Below are positions 33,721 to 42,652 of a DNA stretch of 60,570 nucleotides, piece after piece. The stretch comes from an uncultured bacterium (GTDB lineage Bacteria; Bacillota; Clostridia; Lachnospirales; Lachnospiraceae): NCBI GenBank assembly GCA_947381965.1, contig CANCXX010000028.1:1-60570 (forward strand), written 5' to 3'. Positions within the stretch are counted from its first letter, which is position 1, and the number at the start of each line of letters is the position of its first letter. A model generated the notes under the pieces. The model saw nothing but the letters and a program-made list of their open reading frames with translations. It had not been told where the DNA came from and ran no database searches. A program made the position numbers and the translations under genes.

Positions 33721-35631
33721 ATGGGAAGAGAAGATTACAGTAAAGCATATAAATTAGGAAAAAAAGATTATCAGGCCCGAATGCTCCGGGGTGAGCTGCC
33801 TACCTTACAGATTCTGGATGACATTATGCCGGAAAAGGGGGCTTATTCTGAAATGCCTCTTGGTCTGGTGCAGATTCCAATTGACCAGATTGCCGGAACC
33901 AAAACTGCCGGAAGGAGCAACTCTTTTGCGGGAAACTTTATGCCAATTTTACAGGAGGATACGGAATTTGCCTACAAATGGTCAGATCTGAGCAATCACC
34001 ATGTAGAAGAAGGCATCCGTGACCCCATCAAAGCTTATGAGTACATGAATAAGTTCTATGTGCAGGAAGGAAACAAACGGGTAAGCGTTATGAAATATTT
34101 TGGGGTTGTCTCCATTCCCGGAAATGTTATACGAATTGTTCCCAAACGCACTGATGAGAAAGAAAATAGAATTTATTATGAATTTCTGGATTTTTATGAT
34201 GTTGCCCCTATTAATTATATCTGGTTTTCCCAGGAAGGATGTTTTGCAAAGCTGCAGGAGGCTGTTGGCAAGGCGCCGGGGGAAACTTGGTCAGGAGAGG
34301 ATTTACTGAAATTCAGTTTCATTTACACAAAATTTACCTCCGAGTATAAGGCAAGAGGCGGCAGCAGGCTGCGGATTACGCCGGGGGATGCTTTTCTGTC
34401 TTTTATCACCTTATATGGATATGATTCCATTGAGGAAAAGACCACCAGCGACCTGAAGGAACTGATTTTAAAAAGCTGGGAAGAATTTGAACTGCTTCAG
34501 GAAGACCAGGAAATCGACCTGAAAATGAAACCCAGTCAGGAAAAGAAAACGCTGCTTAGCAAGCTGCTGCCCCTTAGCTCCCCTAAGCTGAAGGCAGCAT
34601 TCATTTATGAAAAAACACCGGGAACTTCTGCCTGGACATATTCCCATGAGTTGGGCAGGCTTTATCTGGAACAGACCTTCCCTGATGAGGTCAGCACCAT
34701 AAGCTACGAAAATGGCACGCAGGAGAACGCAGACTCCCTGATAGAAGATGCGGTAAGCAAAGGATGTAACCTGATTTTTACCACCTCTCCTACTTTTGTA
34801 CCTGCCAGCGTAAAAGCGGCTATTGCTTATCCGGACATCCGGGTTCTAAGCTGTTCCTTAAATACCTCTCACAGGTATATACGGACCTATTACTCCCGGC
34901 TTCATGAAGCCAAGTTCCTGATGGGGGCCATTGCCGGCGCCATGGCGGAAAACAGCCGTCTGACCTATATTGCAGATTATCCGATTTACGGCTCCATCGC
35001 CAACATTAACGCCTTTGCGCTGGGGGCCAAAATGATTAATCCACGGGCCAAGGTTTATTTGGAATGGTCCACCATGAAAGATGTGGATATTGAAAAAAAG
35101 ATTACGGAATCCGGTTCTTCCTGTATTTCAGGAAAAGACATGGTTATCCCGGAAGAGGGCACCCGTTTCTTCGGCATTTACCATATGGAAGACGGCCACC
35201 CCAGAAATCTTGCTATGCCGCTGTGCCATTGGGGAAAGTTTTATGAACAGTTAATCCGTACAATTATGGACGGAACATGGAAATATGATGACAACCCCTC
35301 TTCCATGAAAGCTATTAATTACTGGTGGGGAATGTCTGCCGGTGTAATTGATGTGATCTGTTCCCAGCACCTGCCTATTGGAACCAAACGACTGGTGGAA
35401 CTTTTAAAGAACACCATCACTTCCGGAGAATTTAATCCCTTTTCCGGTATACTGTATTCCCAGACGGGCGTTGTGGTAAATGAGCCTGACAGAAGTCTTT
35501 CACCGGAGGAAATCATGACCATGGACTGGCTGGCAGAAAATGTTATTGGCTCTATTCCCAAAAAAGAGGAACTGACGGAACAGGCCGCACCTGTAATTAA
35601 ACAGCAGGGAGTAATAAAGAAAGAAGGTTAA
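33721..35631 (+). CDS. ParB-like domain fused to BMP/PnrA-type ligand-binding domain
   Basis: A 636-residue protein without a signal peptide or lipobox, so cytoplasmic. Residues about 45-140 resemble a ParB/Srx-type N-domain: LVQIPIDQIAG at the start, EEGIRDPIKAYEYM and YVQEGNKRVSVMKYFG, where EGNKR takes the place of ParB's GERR. From about residue 282 to 610 it resembles the basic-membrane-protein (BMP/PnrA) nucleoside-binding fold (LKAAFIYEKTPGTSAWTYSHE, FLMGAIAGAMAENSRLTYIADYP). BMP proteins are normally exported lipoproteins of ABC importers; none is next door. It forms an operon with a phosphoesterase starting seven bases downstream. Role unknown; an intracellular nucleoside-sensing switch is an inference. 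Confidence 0.72.
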   Translation: MGREDYSKAYKLGKKDYQARMLRGELPTLQILDDIMPEKGAYSEMPLGLVQIPIDQIAGTKTAGRSNSFAGNFMPILQEDTEFAYKWSDLSNHHVEEGIRDPIKAYEYMNKFYVQEGNKRVSVMKYFGVVSIPGNVIRIVPKRTDEKENRIYYEFLDFYDVAPINYIWFSQEGCFAKLQEAVGKAPGETWSGEDLLKFSFIYTKFTSEYKARGGSRLRITPGDAFLSFITLYGYDSIEEKTTSDLKELILKSWEEFELLQEDQEIDLKMKPSQEKKTLLSKLLPLSSPKLKAAFIYEKTPGTSAWTYSHELGRLYLEQTFPDEVSTISYENGTQENADSLIEDAVSKGCNLIFTTSPTFVPASVKAAIAYPDIRVLSCSLNTSHRYIRTYYSRLHEAKFLMGAIAGAMAENSRLTYIADYPIYGSIANINAFALGAKMINPRAKVYLEWSTMKDVDIEKKITESGSSCISGKDMVIPEEGTRFFGIYHMEDGHPRNLAMPLCHWGKFYEQLIRTIMDGTWKYDDNPSSMKAINYWWGMSAGVIDVICSQHLPIGTKRLVELLKNTITSGEFNPFSGILYSQTGVVVNEPDRSLSPEEIMTMDWLAENVIGSIPKKEELTEQAAPVIKQQGVIKKEG

Positions 35632-35638
35632 GTTACAT

Positions 35639-36259
35639 ATGAAAATACTGGCAATTGCGGATGAAGAATCCAAATCTTTGTGGGATTTTTTTGATAAAAG
35701 CAAGCTGGAAGGAATTGATTTGATTATCTCCTGCGGCGATTTGAACCCACATTATCTTTCATTTCTGGTAACTCTTTCCACAGTGCCTGTATTATATGTA
35801 CATGGAAATCATGATGGAAAATACGAACAGACACCGCCGGAAGGATGTATCTGTATCGATGACCAGATATATGTCCACGAAGGCGTTCGTATCTTAGGGC
35901 TGGGAGGCTCCATGCGATATAAACCCGGCCCCCATCAGTATACTGAACGGCAAATGAAACAACGGGTGGCCAGATTGTGGTTCCAGCTGTTCCGTAAACG
36001 TGGGTTTGATATCCTGGTAACTCACTCTCCCGCTTATGAATTAAATGATGGACGTGACCTGCCCCATCAGGGCTTTCAAATTTTTAAAACCCTAATGGAA
36101 AAGTACCGTCCAAAATACTTTCTCCACGGACATGTCCATATGTCCTATGGAAGAAACCATAAACGGTACGACAAATATATGGACACCCATGTAATCAACG
36201 CATATGAAAAATGTGTCATTGAATTTGAGGATGAAAACCCAAAAGAGCACATCTATTAG
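35639..36259 (+). CDS. Calcineurin-like metallophosphoesterase
   Basis: A 206-residue cytoplasmic metallophosphoesterase. The metal-binding motifs are in order: SCGDLNPHYL (with KILAIADEES replacing the usual DxH start), VHGNHDGKYE, LVTHSPAYELND and LHGHVHMSYG. The first motif is atypical: ADEE in place of a clear Asp-x-His, so the first metal site may differ. Substrate unknown. Start ATG 35639 follows AAGAAGG. It is second in the operon after the ParB-like/BMP fusion, which suggests the two act on or respond to the same small molecule. Confidence 0.85.
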   Translation: MKILAIADEESKSLWDFFDKSKLEGIDLIISCGDLNPHYLSFLVTLSTVPVLYVHGNHDGKYEQTPPEGCICIDDQIYVHEGVRILGLGGSMRYKPGPHQYTERQMKQRVARLWFQLFRKRGFDILVTHSPAYELNDGRDLPHQGFQIFKTLMEKYRPKYFLHGHVHMSYGRNHKRYDKYMDTHVINAYEKCVIEFEDENPKEHIY

Positions 36260-36287
36260 ATACCTGCGCATCGGGTTCAGCTGGGTC

Positions 36288-36695
36288 TTACTCAGTTGAA
36301 TCCGGCGCCTTATCCGATACTTTAGCAAGGGCTGCTTTTTTCTGCTCTTCCAGAGCTTCTTCTAATTGCTGACCAATTTCTTCCTCTGTGTCATCAAATT
36401 TTTCAAGAAATCTGTCCCACTCTTTTAGTGTAAAAGAACTTGCTCCAATCTGAAAGCTCTGTTGAGTCTCTCCTTTTAAGACCTTTTTATATATTTCATC
36501 CATCTTATCATGGATTGCCTGGCCTGCGTCCTTCTCTTCCTCTTTTGATGCTGCTGCCATATTTTCCAGAAAACTCTTGCTCCTGCCCGGTGCGCTTTCC
36601 ATTGAAACGTCAGCTATCCCCTTTTCCCTTGTCCGGGCCTTCTGCCTGGTCCTGCCAAGGCACATCTCAGCCTGCCCTATCCCCGTAACTGCCAT
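36288..36695 (-). CDS. Hypothetical protein, helical and charged
   Basis: A 135-residue protein starting MAVTGIGQAEMCLG, with a basic N-terminal third and an acidic C-terminal third. The segment SFQIGASSFTLKEWDRFLEKFDDTEEEI (in parts) resembles motifs I recall from small Lachnospiraceae proteins encoded beside DUF6033 proteins, which is the next gene upstream. No membrane segment or enzyme motif. Function unknown. Confidence 0.55.
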   Translation of the reverse strand: MAVTGIGQAEMCLGRTRQKARTREKGIADVSMESAPGRSKSFLENMAAASKEEEKDAGQAIHDKMDEIYKKVLKGETQQSFQIGASSFTLKEWDRFLEKFDDTEEEIGQQLEEALEEQKKAALAKVSDKAPDSTE

Positions 36696-36742
36696 AAATG
36701 CTTCTCCCTTCTGATTATTATTGTATTAGATAATTGTATATG

Positions 36743-36789
36743 ATTGAAAAGTGCAGGCCCTTTTCTGTCAGGAGTCTGCACTTTTCAAT
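36743..36789 (-). terminator. Hairpin after the DUF6033-like gene
   Basis: A perfect 14-base stem ATTGAAAAGTGCAG/CTGCACTTTTCAAT with a 19-base loop, 33 bases after the DUF6033-like stop. No T-run follows, so it may be an inefficient terminator or an attenuator before the 135-residue gene. Confidence 0.55.
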
Positions 36790-36822
36790 TATATGGCTAT
36801 ATTCTGGTATCTTCGGCCCGGA

Positions 36823-37554
36823 TTACCACCGGAAATCAATATGCTGTCCTACCGCCTTTTCTTCTTCCGTCCATACTGAGTTACTCCGTGCATCATAAAC
36901 AATATCATCAATCTTTTTAAGAAGCTCCTCTATGGAAGAAGCGGATACTGTAACTAAGTCTTCTTTGGCTTCCGCCCTTTCTTCCCGTTTTTCCGTCCAC
37001 TTTTCTTCGGCCGCTTTCTTAGCTTCTTTTTTGGCTGCTGTCTTTTTCTGCTCTGCCTTCTTCTCCGCATTCTTTTCAATACGTTTCTTCTGAGCAGCTA
37101 AGGACTTATCCACTACTGCAAAAAATGATGCGGTCCCGCCATCGTTTACCTGCATGCCAAAGGCTTTCACGCTGGAAGCATTGCTGCCAAGGCTTGCCTT
37201 CATCTGAGGCAGCTTCGTTCCTGCACTGCTGATAATACTTTCGTACTGCTTTCGGAATTTTTCATCCGTGGCCATCCGTTCCAGCTTTTCCTCGTCAATC
37301 AACACTACCATTTTGTTAGGATTTGAATAGCTTCCGGCCCTGGATTTTGCAATTTCCTTCATATCATTGCTTACAAGGATAAAGTCCATATTGGAAAACT
37401 TTTTCTTTAATTCCTTATAATACTCCGCTGCCTTGTCACTAAGCTCCGGCTGTCCTATGGTTTTTCCATAGTTTCCCGGCTTTTTCTGTGTACTGGAAGT
37501 CTCGTTAACCTGATTTGCCTGTGCGCTGCTTTCAATTATTTCTGGTGATATCAT
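36823..37554 (-). CDS. DUF6033-like protein
   Basis: A 243-residue protein. The conserved core is LSDKAAEYYKELKKKFSNMDFILVSNDMKE, KMVVLIDEEKLERMATDEKFRKQYE and VKAFGMQVNDGGTASFFAVVDKS (each quoted in part), followed by a Lys/Ala/Glu-rich coiled coil and a short C-terminal domain. I associate this with DUF6033, found in Lachnospiraceae; no function is established. ATG 37554 (MISPEIIESSA) follows AAGGAGG by seven bases; a longer frame lacks a site. It precedes the 135-residue hypothetical gene. Confidence 0.65.
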   Translation of the reverse strand: MISPEIIESSAQANQVNETSSTQKKPGNYGKTIGQPELSDKAAEYYKELKKKFSNMDFILVSNDMKEIAKSRAGSYSNPNKMVVLIDEEKLERMATDEKFRKQYESIISSAGTKLPQMKASLGSNASSVKAFGMQVNDGGTASFFAVVDKSLAAQKKRIEKNAEKKAEQKKTAAKKEAKKAAEEKWTEKREERAEAKEDLVTVSASSIEELLKKIDDIVYDARSNSVWTEEEKAVGQHIDFRW

Positions 37555-37747
37555 ATTTTTTCCTCCTTGATTTAATTCTTCGAAATCCATTTCGTTTTAT
37601 AACATTAGAGCAAACGGCAAATTTATTTGTCGTTTATTATATATCGGCCGAAAACACGTTTTTTATAATATTTTTCCCAAAAATGTAACCAAATGGCAGA
37701 ATATATGTCACGAAGTCAGAAATTGCGCAAAATCTTCTTTACAAATG

Positions 37748-38893
37748 TCAGTCATCTCCCAGCCTTCGCAGTTCCGTGTAAGCTAGTAAGAGCGGTCCTA
37801 CTCCCTTGGCATCATCCTCCACAACAGGCTCCGACATATAATACCCAAAGCTTCCGTCCCGTCTTAAATTGTCGGCAGGGCCTAAACCGGCTACCAGACA
37901 TATTCCTCCCAGACTCAGCCTTCCGTTTTTTTCCTTCAGATACCTGTCACAAATACCCTGAAAAGCCTTAAGGCCATATGTCCGGTAGCTTTCCGGCAGG
38001 AATTTAAGGCGCACGCCCTTTAACAGGGAATATGCCATAATTGCACTTCCGCTGGTTTCCAGATAATTCGGCTCTCTTTGGCCTAATGCCGGAAGCTGGT
38101 ACCACATCCCTTCCCTGCTCTGAAATTTCAACATCGAATCAATCAGCTCCACAAATACCTGCTTTAAATATGTATATTCCTTCTGCCATTCTTCCCCTGG
38201 CTTACACTTGTTTAAAGTATCTAAAAGCGCCATAGCATACCATCCAATAGCTCTAAGCCAGAAGTTTTCCGAAAGCCCGGTTTCTTTATCACACCAAAAC
38301 ACTGACTTGGAAGCATCATACCCATGGTAATACAGTCCGGTTTCTTTATCCCGCATCCTTTTTACAACATTTTCAAACTGTCTGAAAATATCGCCATAAT
38401 TCTCCCGGTTATGAAACTTAGTCTCATATTCCATATAAAAGGGCTGTCCCATATACATACCATCCAGCCACACCTGATTGGGATAGATCTTCTTATGCCA
38501 GAAATTTCCCTCTCCGGTTCTTGGCTGAGTCTGCACCTGACTGTAAATAAGGTCAATGGCCTTACGGTACTTCTCCTTTCCATTGATTTCGTACAATGAA
38601 AACAGGGTTTTTCCTGCATTGACATTGTCAATATTGTATTCCTCCACACAGTACCCGGCAATGCTTCCGTCTTCCCTTACCCTGTGGTCAATGAAAGCGT
38701 CGGCAAATTCATAATATTTCTTTTCACCTGTGGCCTGATAGATTTCAAGAAGCGCAAGGATCATGCAGCCGTCTATATAATTCCACCCAGCTGCCTTTCC
38801 TTCCCTTGCCTTTTCAATATTCCACGCCGGAACATCCAGCGTGCTCTTTTCAATCAGTTCATCAATATACTTTTCAAATATGGGCATTTTCAT
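37748..38893 (-). CDS. GH88/GH105-type unsaturated glucuronyl/rhamnogalacturonyl hydrolase
   Basis: A 381-residue alpha6/alpha6-barrel enzyme. WNYIDGCMILALLEIY, VWLDGMYMGQPFYMEY (the Asp of this motif is the expected catalytic residue), FWLRAIGWYAMALLD and YLETSGSAIMAYSLLKG are the family blocks. It removes unsaturated uronic residues left by lyases, so it takes part in pectin or glycosaminoglycan use. No signal peptide, so substrates are imported disaccharides. Start ATG 38893 (MKMPIFEK) with GGAGAGGG upstream. No transporter is adjacent. Confidence 0.9.
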   Translation of the reverse strand: MKMPIFEKYIDELIEKSTLDVPAWNIEKAREGKAAGWNYIDGCMILALLEIYQATGEKKYYEFADAFIDHRVREDGSIAGYCVEEYNIDNVNAGKTLFSLYEINGKEKYRKAIDLIYSQVQTQPRTGEGNFWHKKIYPNQVWLDGMYMGQPFYMEYETKFHNRENYGDIFRQFENVVKRMRDKETGLYYHGYDASKSVFWCDKETGLSENFWLRAIGWYAMALLDTLNKCKPGEEWQKEYTYLKQVFVELIDSMLKFQSREGMWYQLPALGQREPNYLETSGSAIMAYSLLKGVRLKFLPESYRTYGLKAFQGICDRYLKEKNGRLSLGGICLVAGLGPADNLRRDGSFGYYMSEPVVEDDAKGVGPLLLAYTELRRLGDD

Positions 38894-39042
38894 AATCGTC
38901 TGCACCCTCTCCTTTTACTTTTTACACGCTGTTACCGATTACTTTCCAAAATCTGCTGTGGTGCAGCTTTGGCCTTCAAAAACAACCTGCTTATCCGGCA
39001 TACAAAACATGGCATATGTTTTTGTCAGTTTAAAGAACCGCT

Positions 39043-39186
39043 TTATTCTTTATGTCCGCATCCGCCGCAATGTCCGCAGTCACATCCGCACTGCAGGGAT
39101 TTGCCGCTCTTTTTATCCCGCACCATTTTCCTTATAATCATTCCCACAACGCCGGCTAAAACCACTGCTGTAACTATTGTTCCCAT
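39043..39186 (-). CDS. FeoB-associated Cys-rich membrane peptide
   Basis: A 47-residue peptide: one N-terminal membrane helix (MGTIVTAVVLAGVVGMII), a basic stretch (RKMVRDKKSGKS) and a Cys/His-rich tail (CGCDCGHCGGCGHKE). This is the layout of FeoB-associated Cys-rich proteins thought to help ferrous iron transfer. AGGAGAC lies upstream of ATG 39186, and feoB ends 22 bases before it. Confidence 0.85.
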   Translation of the reverse strand: MGTIVTAVVLAGVVGMIIRKMVRDKKSGKSLQCGCDCGHCGGCGHKE

Positions 39187-39208
39187 AAAATGTCTCCTTT
39201 ATAAACGA

Positions 39209-41392
39209 TTATTTTGCGCGGACCATTCTTTTCAAATCTTCTTTCAGAGTTTTGCTTTCTTTATAAGGCCGCACCAACAGATAAAGAAAACCACTTATCA
39301 GAAGAACCGCTATTAATGTTCCCAGGCTCAGGAGCCCTTGGTCAAAGAATATCCCAAGCTGGTAAACACACAGGGAAACCACATAAGCAAGAGCCGTCTG
39401 ATAACCAATGGCAAACCAGAACCACTTTATATTATTCATCTCCCGCTTAATTGCTCCCATAGCTGCAAAACAGGGGGCGCATAAAAGGTTAAATATCAGA
39501 AAGGAATATGCGGCAATTGCACTGATACTGCCCTGGAGCTGTCCCCAGATTTCCGCACCATCCTCCGCCACTTCCCCAAAGCCAAAAAGAATTCCAAAGG
39601 TCCCCACCACATTTTCCTTGGCAATCAGCCCTGTGATGGCTGCAACCGCCATTTTCCAGTCTCCCCATCCAAGAGGTGTAAATAAAGGAGCAAAGATACC
39701 TCCAAAAGCCGCCAGAATACTGTTTTCCAGCTGTTCCTCCTCCAACATGCCAAAGGAGCCGTCCACCCAGCCAAAGCACATCAGGAACCATAAAATAATG
39801 GTGGACAGGAGAATAATGGTGCCCGCCTTTTTGATAAAAGACCATCCTCTCTCCCACATGCTTCTTAGAATACTGCTTGCTGTAGGCATATGGTAGGCAG
39901 GAAGCTCCATAACAAAGGGAGCAGGGTTTCCGGCAAACATTCTTGTTTTCTTTAATAAAATGCCTGAACAGATTATTGCGGCAATTCCCACAAAGTAAGC
40001 GCTGGGAGCCACCCACCATGCCCCCTCAAACAATGCGCCTGCAATCAGGGCGATAATCGGCAGTTTGGCCCCGCAAGGCACAAATGTGGTGGTCATAATC
40101 GTCATTTTCCGGTCACTATCGTTTTCAATGGTTCTTGAAGCCATAATACCGGGGACACCACAGCCGCTTCCAATCAGCATAGGGATAAAAGATTTCCCTG
40201 AAAGCCCAAACTTTCTGAAAATCCTGTCCATAATAAAGGCCACTCTCGCCATATACCCACAGCCTTCCAGAAAAGCCAGAAAAATAAACAAAACCAGCAT
40301 TTGTGGCACAAACCCCAGCACAGCCCCCACTCCGGCCACAATACCATCCAGTATCAGACCCTGTAACCAGTCCCCGCAGCCTATAACAGAAAGAACCCTT
40401 TCAAGCAATATCGGAATGCCCGGCACTTCCATCCCCAAAAGGCTCCAGCCATCTCCAAACACTCCATCATTTACCCAGTCAGTTGCCCAGCTTCCCACTG
40501 TGCTTACGGATACCCCATATACAATAACCATAATCACCGCAAAAACAGGAAGCGCCAGCCATCTATTGGTTACAATTTTATCAATCTTATCTGAAACCGT
40601 CAACTTTTCTTTACTTGCTTTTGTATAACATTCATCTATAATAGAAGAAATATATATATACCTTTCATTGGTAATAATGCTTTCTGTGTCGTCATCCATC
40701 TCCTTTTCAATCAGAGCAATTTCTGGGGACACATCAGGCACGCGCCCCATCTGCTGCCCAATTTTGTTATCCTTTTCCAGAAGCTTAATTGCAAAAAAAC
40801 GCTTTTGTTCCTCCGGGATATCACTGCCCAATTTATCTTCCACCGCTTCCAGCACATTTTCCACTCTGATGGCAAACTTATGTATCCGGGAAGCTGTTTT
40901 CTTTTGACCTGCCAGTGCCGCTGCCTTCTCTGCCGCTTTATTAATTCCTGTTCCTCTAAGAGCAGAAATTTCCACCACATCACAGCCAAGCTTTTCACTA
41001 AGTCTGGACACATGAATTTTATCACCGCTCTTTTCCACCACATCCATCATATTGACAGCTATAATCATTGGAATACCAAGCTCTAAAAGCTGGGTGGACA
41101 GATAAAGGTTTCTTTCTATATTGGTGCCGTCTACAATATTAATAATGGCATCGGGCCTTTCCCCAATCAAATAATTTCTTGCCACCACTTCTTCCAGTGT
41201 GTAGGGAGAGAGAGAGTATATCCCCGGAAGATCCACAACCGTCACATCTCCGTGTCCTTTCAGCTTTCCCTCCTTCTTCTCCACCGTAACTCCCGGCCAG
41301 TTTCCAACAAACTGATTAGAGCCCGTCAAAGCATTAAATAGTGTGGTTTTCCCACAGTTTGGATTCCCTACAAGTGCAATTTTAACTGACAT
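39209..41392 (-). CDS. feoB: Ferrous iron transporter FeoB
   Basis: A 727-residue inner-membrane Fe2+ transporter. N-terminal GTPase: G1 GNPNCGKTTLFN, G3 VDLPGIYSLSPYTLEE, G4 VNMMD; then a helical GDI-like region and the membrane part with Gate motifs (GCGVPGIMASRTIEN, FVPCGAKLP). Length is typical. It follows two FeoA genes, and a TTAG-N6-CTAA dyad lies 24 bases before its start. Confidence 0.97.
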   Translation of the reverse strand: MSVKIALVGNPNCGKTTLFNALTGSNQFVGNWPGVTVEKKEGKLKGHGDVTVVDLPGIYSLSPYTLEEVVARNYLIGERPDAIINIVDGTNIERNLYLSTQLLELGIPMIIAVNMMDVVEKSGDKIHVSRLSEKLGCDVVEISALRGTGINKAAEKAAALAGQKKTASRIHKFAIRVENVLEAVEDKLGSDIPEEQKRFFAIKLLEKDNKIGQQMGRVPDVSPEIALIEKEMDDDTESIITNERYIYISSIIDECYTKASKEKLTVSDKIDKIVTNRWLALPVFAVIMVIVYGVSVSTVGSWATDWVNDGVFGDGWSLLGMEVPGIPILLERVLSVIGCGDWLQGLILDGIVAGVGAVLGFVPQMLVLFIFLAFLEGCGYMARVAFIMDRIFRKFGLSGKSFIPMLIGSGCGVPGIMASRTIENDSDRKMTIMTTTFVPCGAKLPIIALIAGALFEGAWWVAPSAYFVGIAAIICSGILLKKTRMFAGNPAPFVMELPAYHMPTASSILRSMWERGWSFIKKAGTIILLSTIILWFLMCFGWVDGSFGMLEEEQLENSILAAFGGIFAPLFTPLGWGDWKMAVAAITGLIAKENVVGTFGILFGFGEVAEDGAEIWGQLQGSISAIAAYSFLIFNLLCAPCFAAMGAIKREMNNIKWFWFAIGYQTALAYVVSLCVYQLGIFFDQGLLSLGTLIAVLLISGFLYLLVRPYKESKTLKEDLKRMVRAK

Positions 41393-41415
41393 TTGATATT
41401 CACCTCTACTTATTA

Positions 41416-41429
41416 TTAGTTTTATCTAA
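41416..41429. promoter_or_regulatory. Candidate DtxR-type operator before feoB
   Basis: TTAG-N6-CTAA dyad (41416-41429). A related TTAG-N10-CTAA stands between feoA and the divergent DtxR-type gene. Metal-dependent DtxR regulators bind TTAG..CTAA dyads, so both may be iron-responsive; the evidence is pattern only. Confidence 0.4.
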
Positions 41430-41514
41430 CTCATTAATAAAAAAAACGGGAAACATATTTATAAAAGTCTTACAAAGCTGTTGCCATAATCCCATGTAGA
41501 CTTACTCCGGAAAA

Positions 41515-41736
41515 TTACTGAACCAGAATCATTTCCGCATCCGCCTTTCGCAGGGACAACTCATATCCTCTTACCGTGATTTCCACTGGATCCCCCAAAG
41601 GCGCTGTTTTTCTCACAAAAACATCTACCCCCCTGGTGATTCCCATATCCATAATCCGCCGTTTAACCGGTCCTTCTCCGGTTAGCTTTGTTACCTTTAC
41701 GGTTTTACCGCATGGAATTTCTTTTAATGTCTTCAT
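41515..41736 (-). CDS. feoA: FeoA domain protein (second)
   Basis: A 73-residue SH3-like FeoA protein: VKVTKLTGEGPVKRRIMDMGITRGVDVFV and PLGDPVEITVRGYELSLRKADA blocks (quoted in part) are typical. FeoA supports FeoB activity. It lies 122 bases upstream of feoB and 50 bases downstream of another feoA. Confidence 0.93.
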   Translation of the reverse strand: MKTLKEIPCGKTVKVTKLTGEGPVKRRIMDMGITRGVDVFVRKTAPLGDPVEITVRGYELSLRKADAEMILVQ

Positions 41737-41785
41737 TGCTCCTCCTTATTTGCCAGAATATATCACAAAGCTTTACCATAACTTT

Positions 41786-42010
41786 CTAAGACATACTCTG
41801 GTTTACTAAAATTTTATTTGCCATATCCCTTCCAAGCGCAACTCTCGCATCTTTGACATTCACAATTAAGCTGCCGCCGTTCCAGGATATCACAGTCACA
41901 ACACCGCCGGTTACAAATCCAAGATTTTCAAGAAATCTTCTGGTTTCTTCCTTACCTGCAACTTTGTGTATGATTCCGGCTTCACCTTCTCTTACCATTG
42001 ATAGTGGCAT
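41786..42010 (-). CDS. feoA: FeoA domain protein (first)
   Basis: A 74-residue FeoA-fold protein: MPLSMVREGEAGIIHKV, RRFLENLGFVTGGVVTVIS and GSLIVNVKDARVALGRDMA. Start MPLSM (ATG 42010) is preferred, with GAAGGTG five bases upstream. Having two FeoA genes before FeoB is common in Clostridia. Together with feoB and the Cys-rich peptide it forms a likely iron-regulated unit. Confidence 0.92.
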   Translation of the reverse strand: MPLSMVREGEAGIIHKVAGKEETRRFLENLGFVTGGVVTVISWNGGSLIVNVKDARVALGRDMANKILVNQSMS

Positions 42011-42097
42011 TTCCACACCTTCTTTCCATAGCGCTCTTATCCGCATCACTGTTTCAATATAAGACTATAAGCTATAGCATCTAGTAACTATCTTTAG

Positions 42098-42115
42098 TTA
42101 GTATATTCTATCTAA
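42098..42115. promoter_or_regulatory. Candidate operator between feoA and the DtxR-type gene
   Basis: TTAGTATATTCTATCTAA: TTAG and CTAA separated by 10 bases, in the divergent control region. Confidence 0.35.
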
Positions 42116-42222
42116 TATTAGTTGTCAATAATTTCTTTATATTTTTTTAAGTTTTTTTTATATCCATTTTGTGGTACAATGAATAATTATCAAAGAGAAA
42201 ACAATGATCAGGGGAAAGTAAC

Positions 42223-42582
42223 ATGCATGTAAACGAGTCGGCGGAAAACTATCTGGAAACTATATTAGTCTTAAGTAAACGCAAGCCCGTTGTGCGCTCG
42301 GTGGATATTGCGGAGGAACTGAACTTCAAAAAATCAAGTGTCAGTGTTGCAATGAAGAATCTGCGTGAAAAAAAACATATTACTGTTACCAGGGAAGGAT
42401 TTATTTATCTTACGCCTTCTGGCAGGGAGATTGCAGAAATGATTTATGAACGCCACGAGCTCCTTACCTTATGGCTGACAAGGCTGGGGGTGGACGAGCA
42501 CATTGCGGCGCAGGATGCCTGCAAAATTGAGCATGTTATCAGTAAAGAAAGTTTTGAAGCAATCAAAAAACATATCAAATAA
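42223..42582 (+). CDS. Metal-dependent DtxR/MntR-type regulator
   Basis: A 119-residue regulator with helix-turn-helix SVDIAEELNFKKSSVSVAMKNL and the wing ITVTREGFIYLTPSG (in parts), then the metal/dimer domain (ERHELLTLWLTRLGVD, AAQDACKIEHVIS, with Glu/His ligand candidates). It lacks the SH3-like third domain of DtxR, as in short MntR-like proteins. It faces the feo operon divergently, so iron-dependent repression of feo is likely. A hairpin (42583) follows the stop at once. Confidence 0.92.
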   Translation: MHVNESAENYLETILVLSKRKPVVRSVDIAEELNFKKSSVSVAMKNLREKKHITVTREGFIYLTPSGREIAEMIYERHELLTLWLTRLGVDEHIAAQDACKIEHVISKESFEAIKKHIK

Positions 42583-42603
42583 GCGCCAAAAAACAGCTGG
42601 CGC
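42583..42603 (+). terminator. Weak terminator after the DtxR-type gene
   Basis: GCGCCA/TGGCGC stem with a nine-base loop, followed by ATTTT. It starts right after the stop codon. Confidence 0.5.
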
Positions 42604-42652
42604 ATTTTCCCTTCCCATAGATATTATACCTGATAAGCAGTTCCAGGATTTT

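Noticed and set aside
36288-37554. Flagellar or chaperone function for the two DUF-type proteins
   Set aside because: No motif supports it; named only as hypothetical.
42503-42652. N-terminal extension of the lipase starting inside the DtxR-type gene
   Set aside because: It overlaps the regulator's conserved coding frame and a hairpin; family alignment starts after it.
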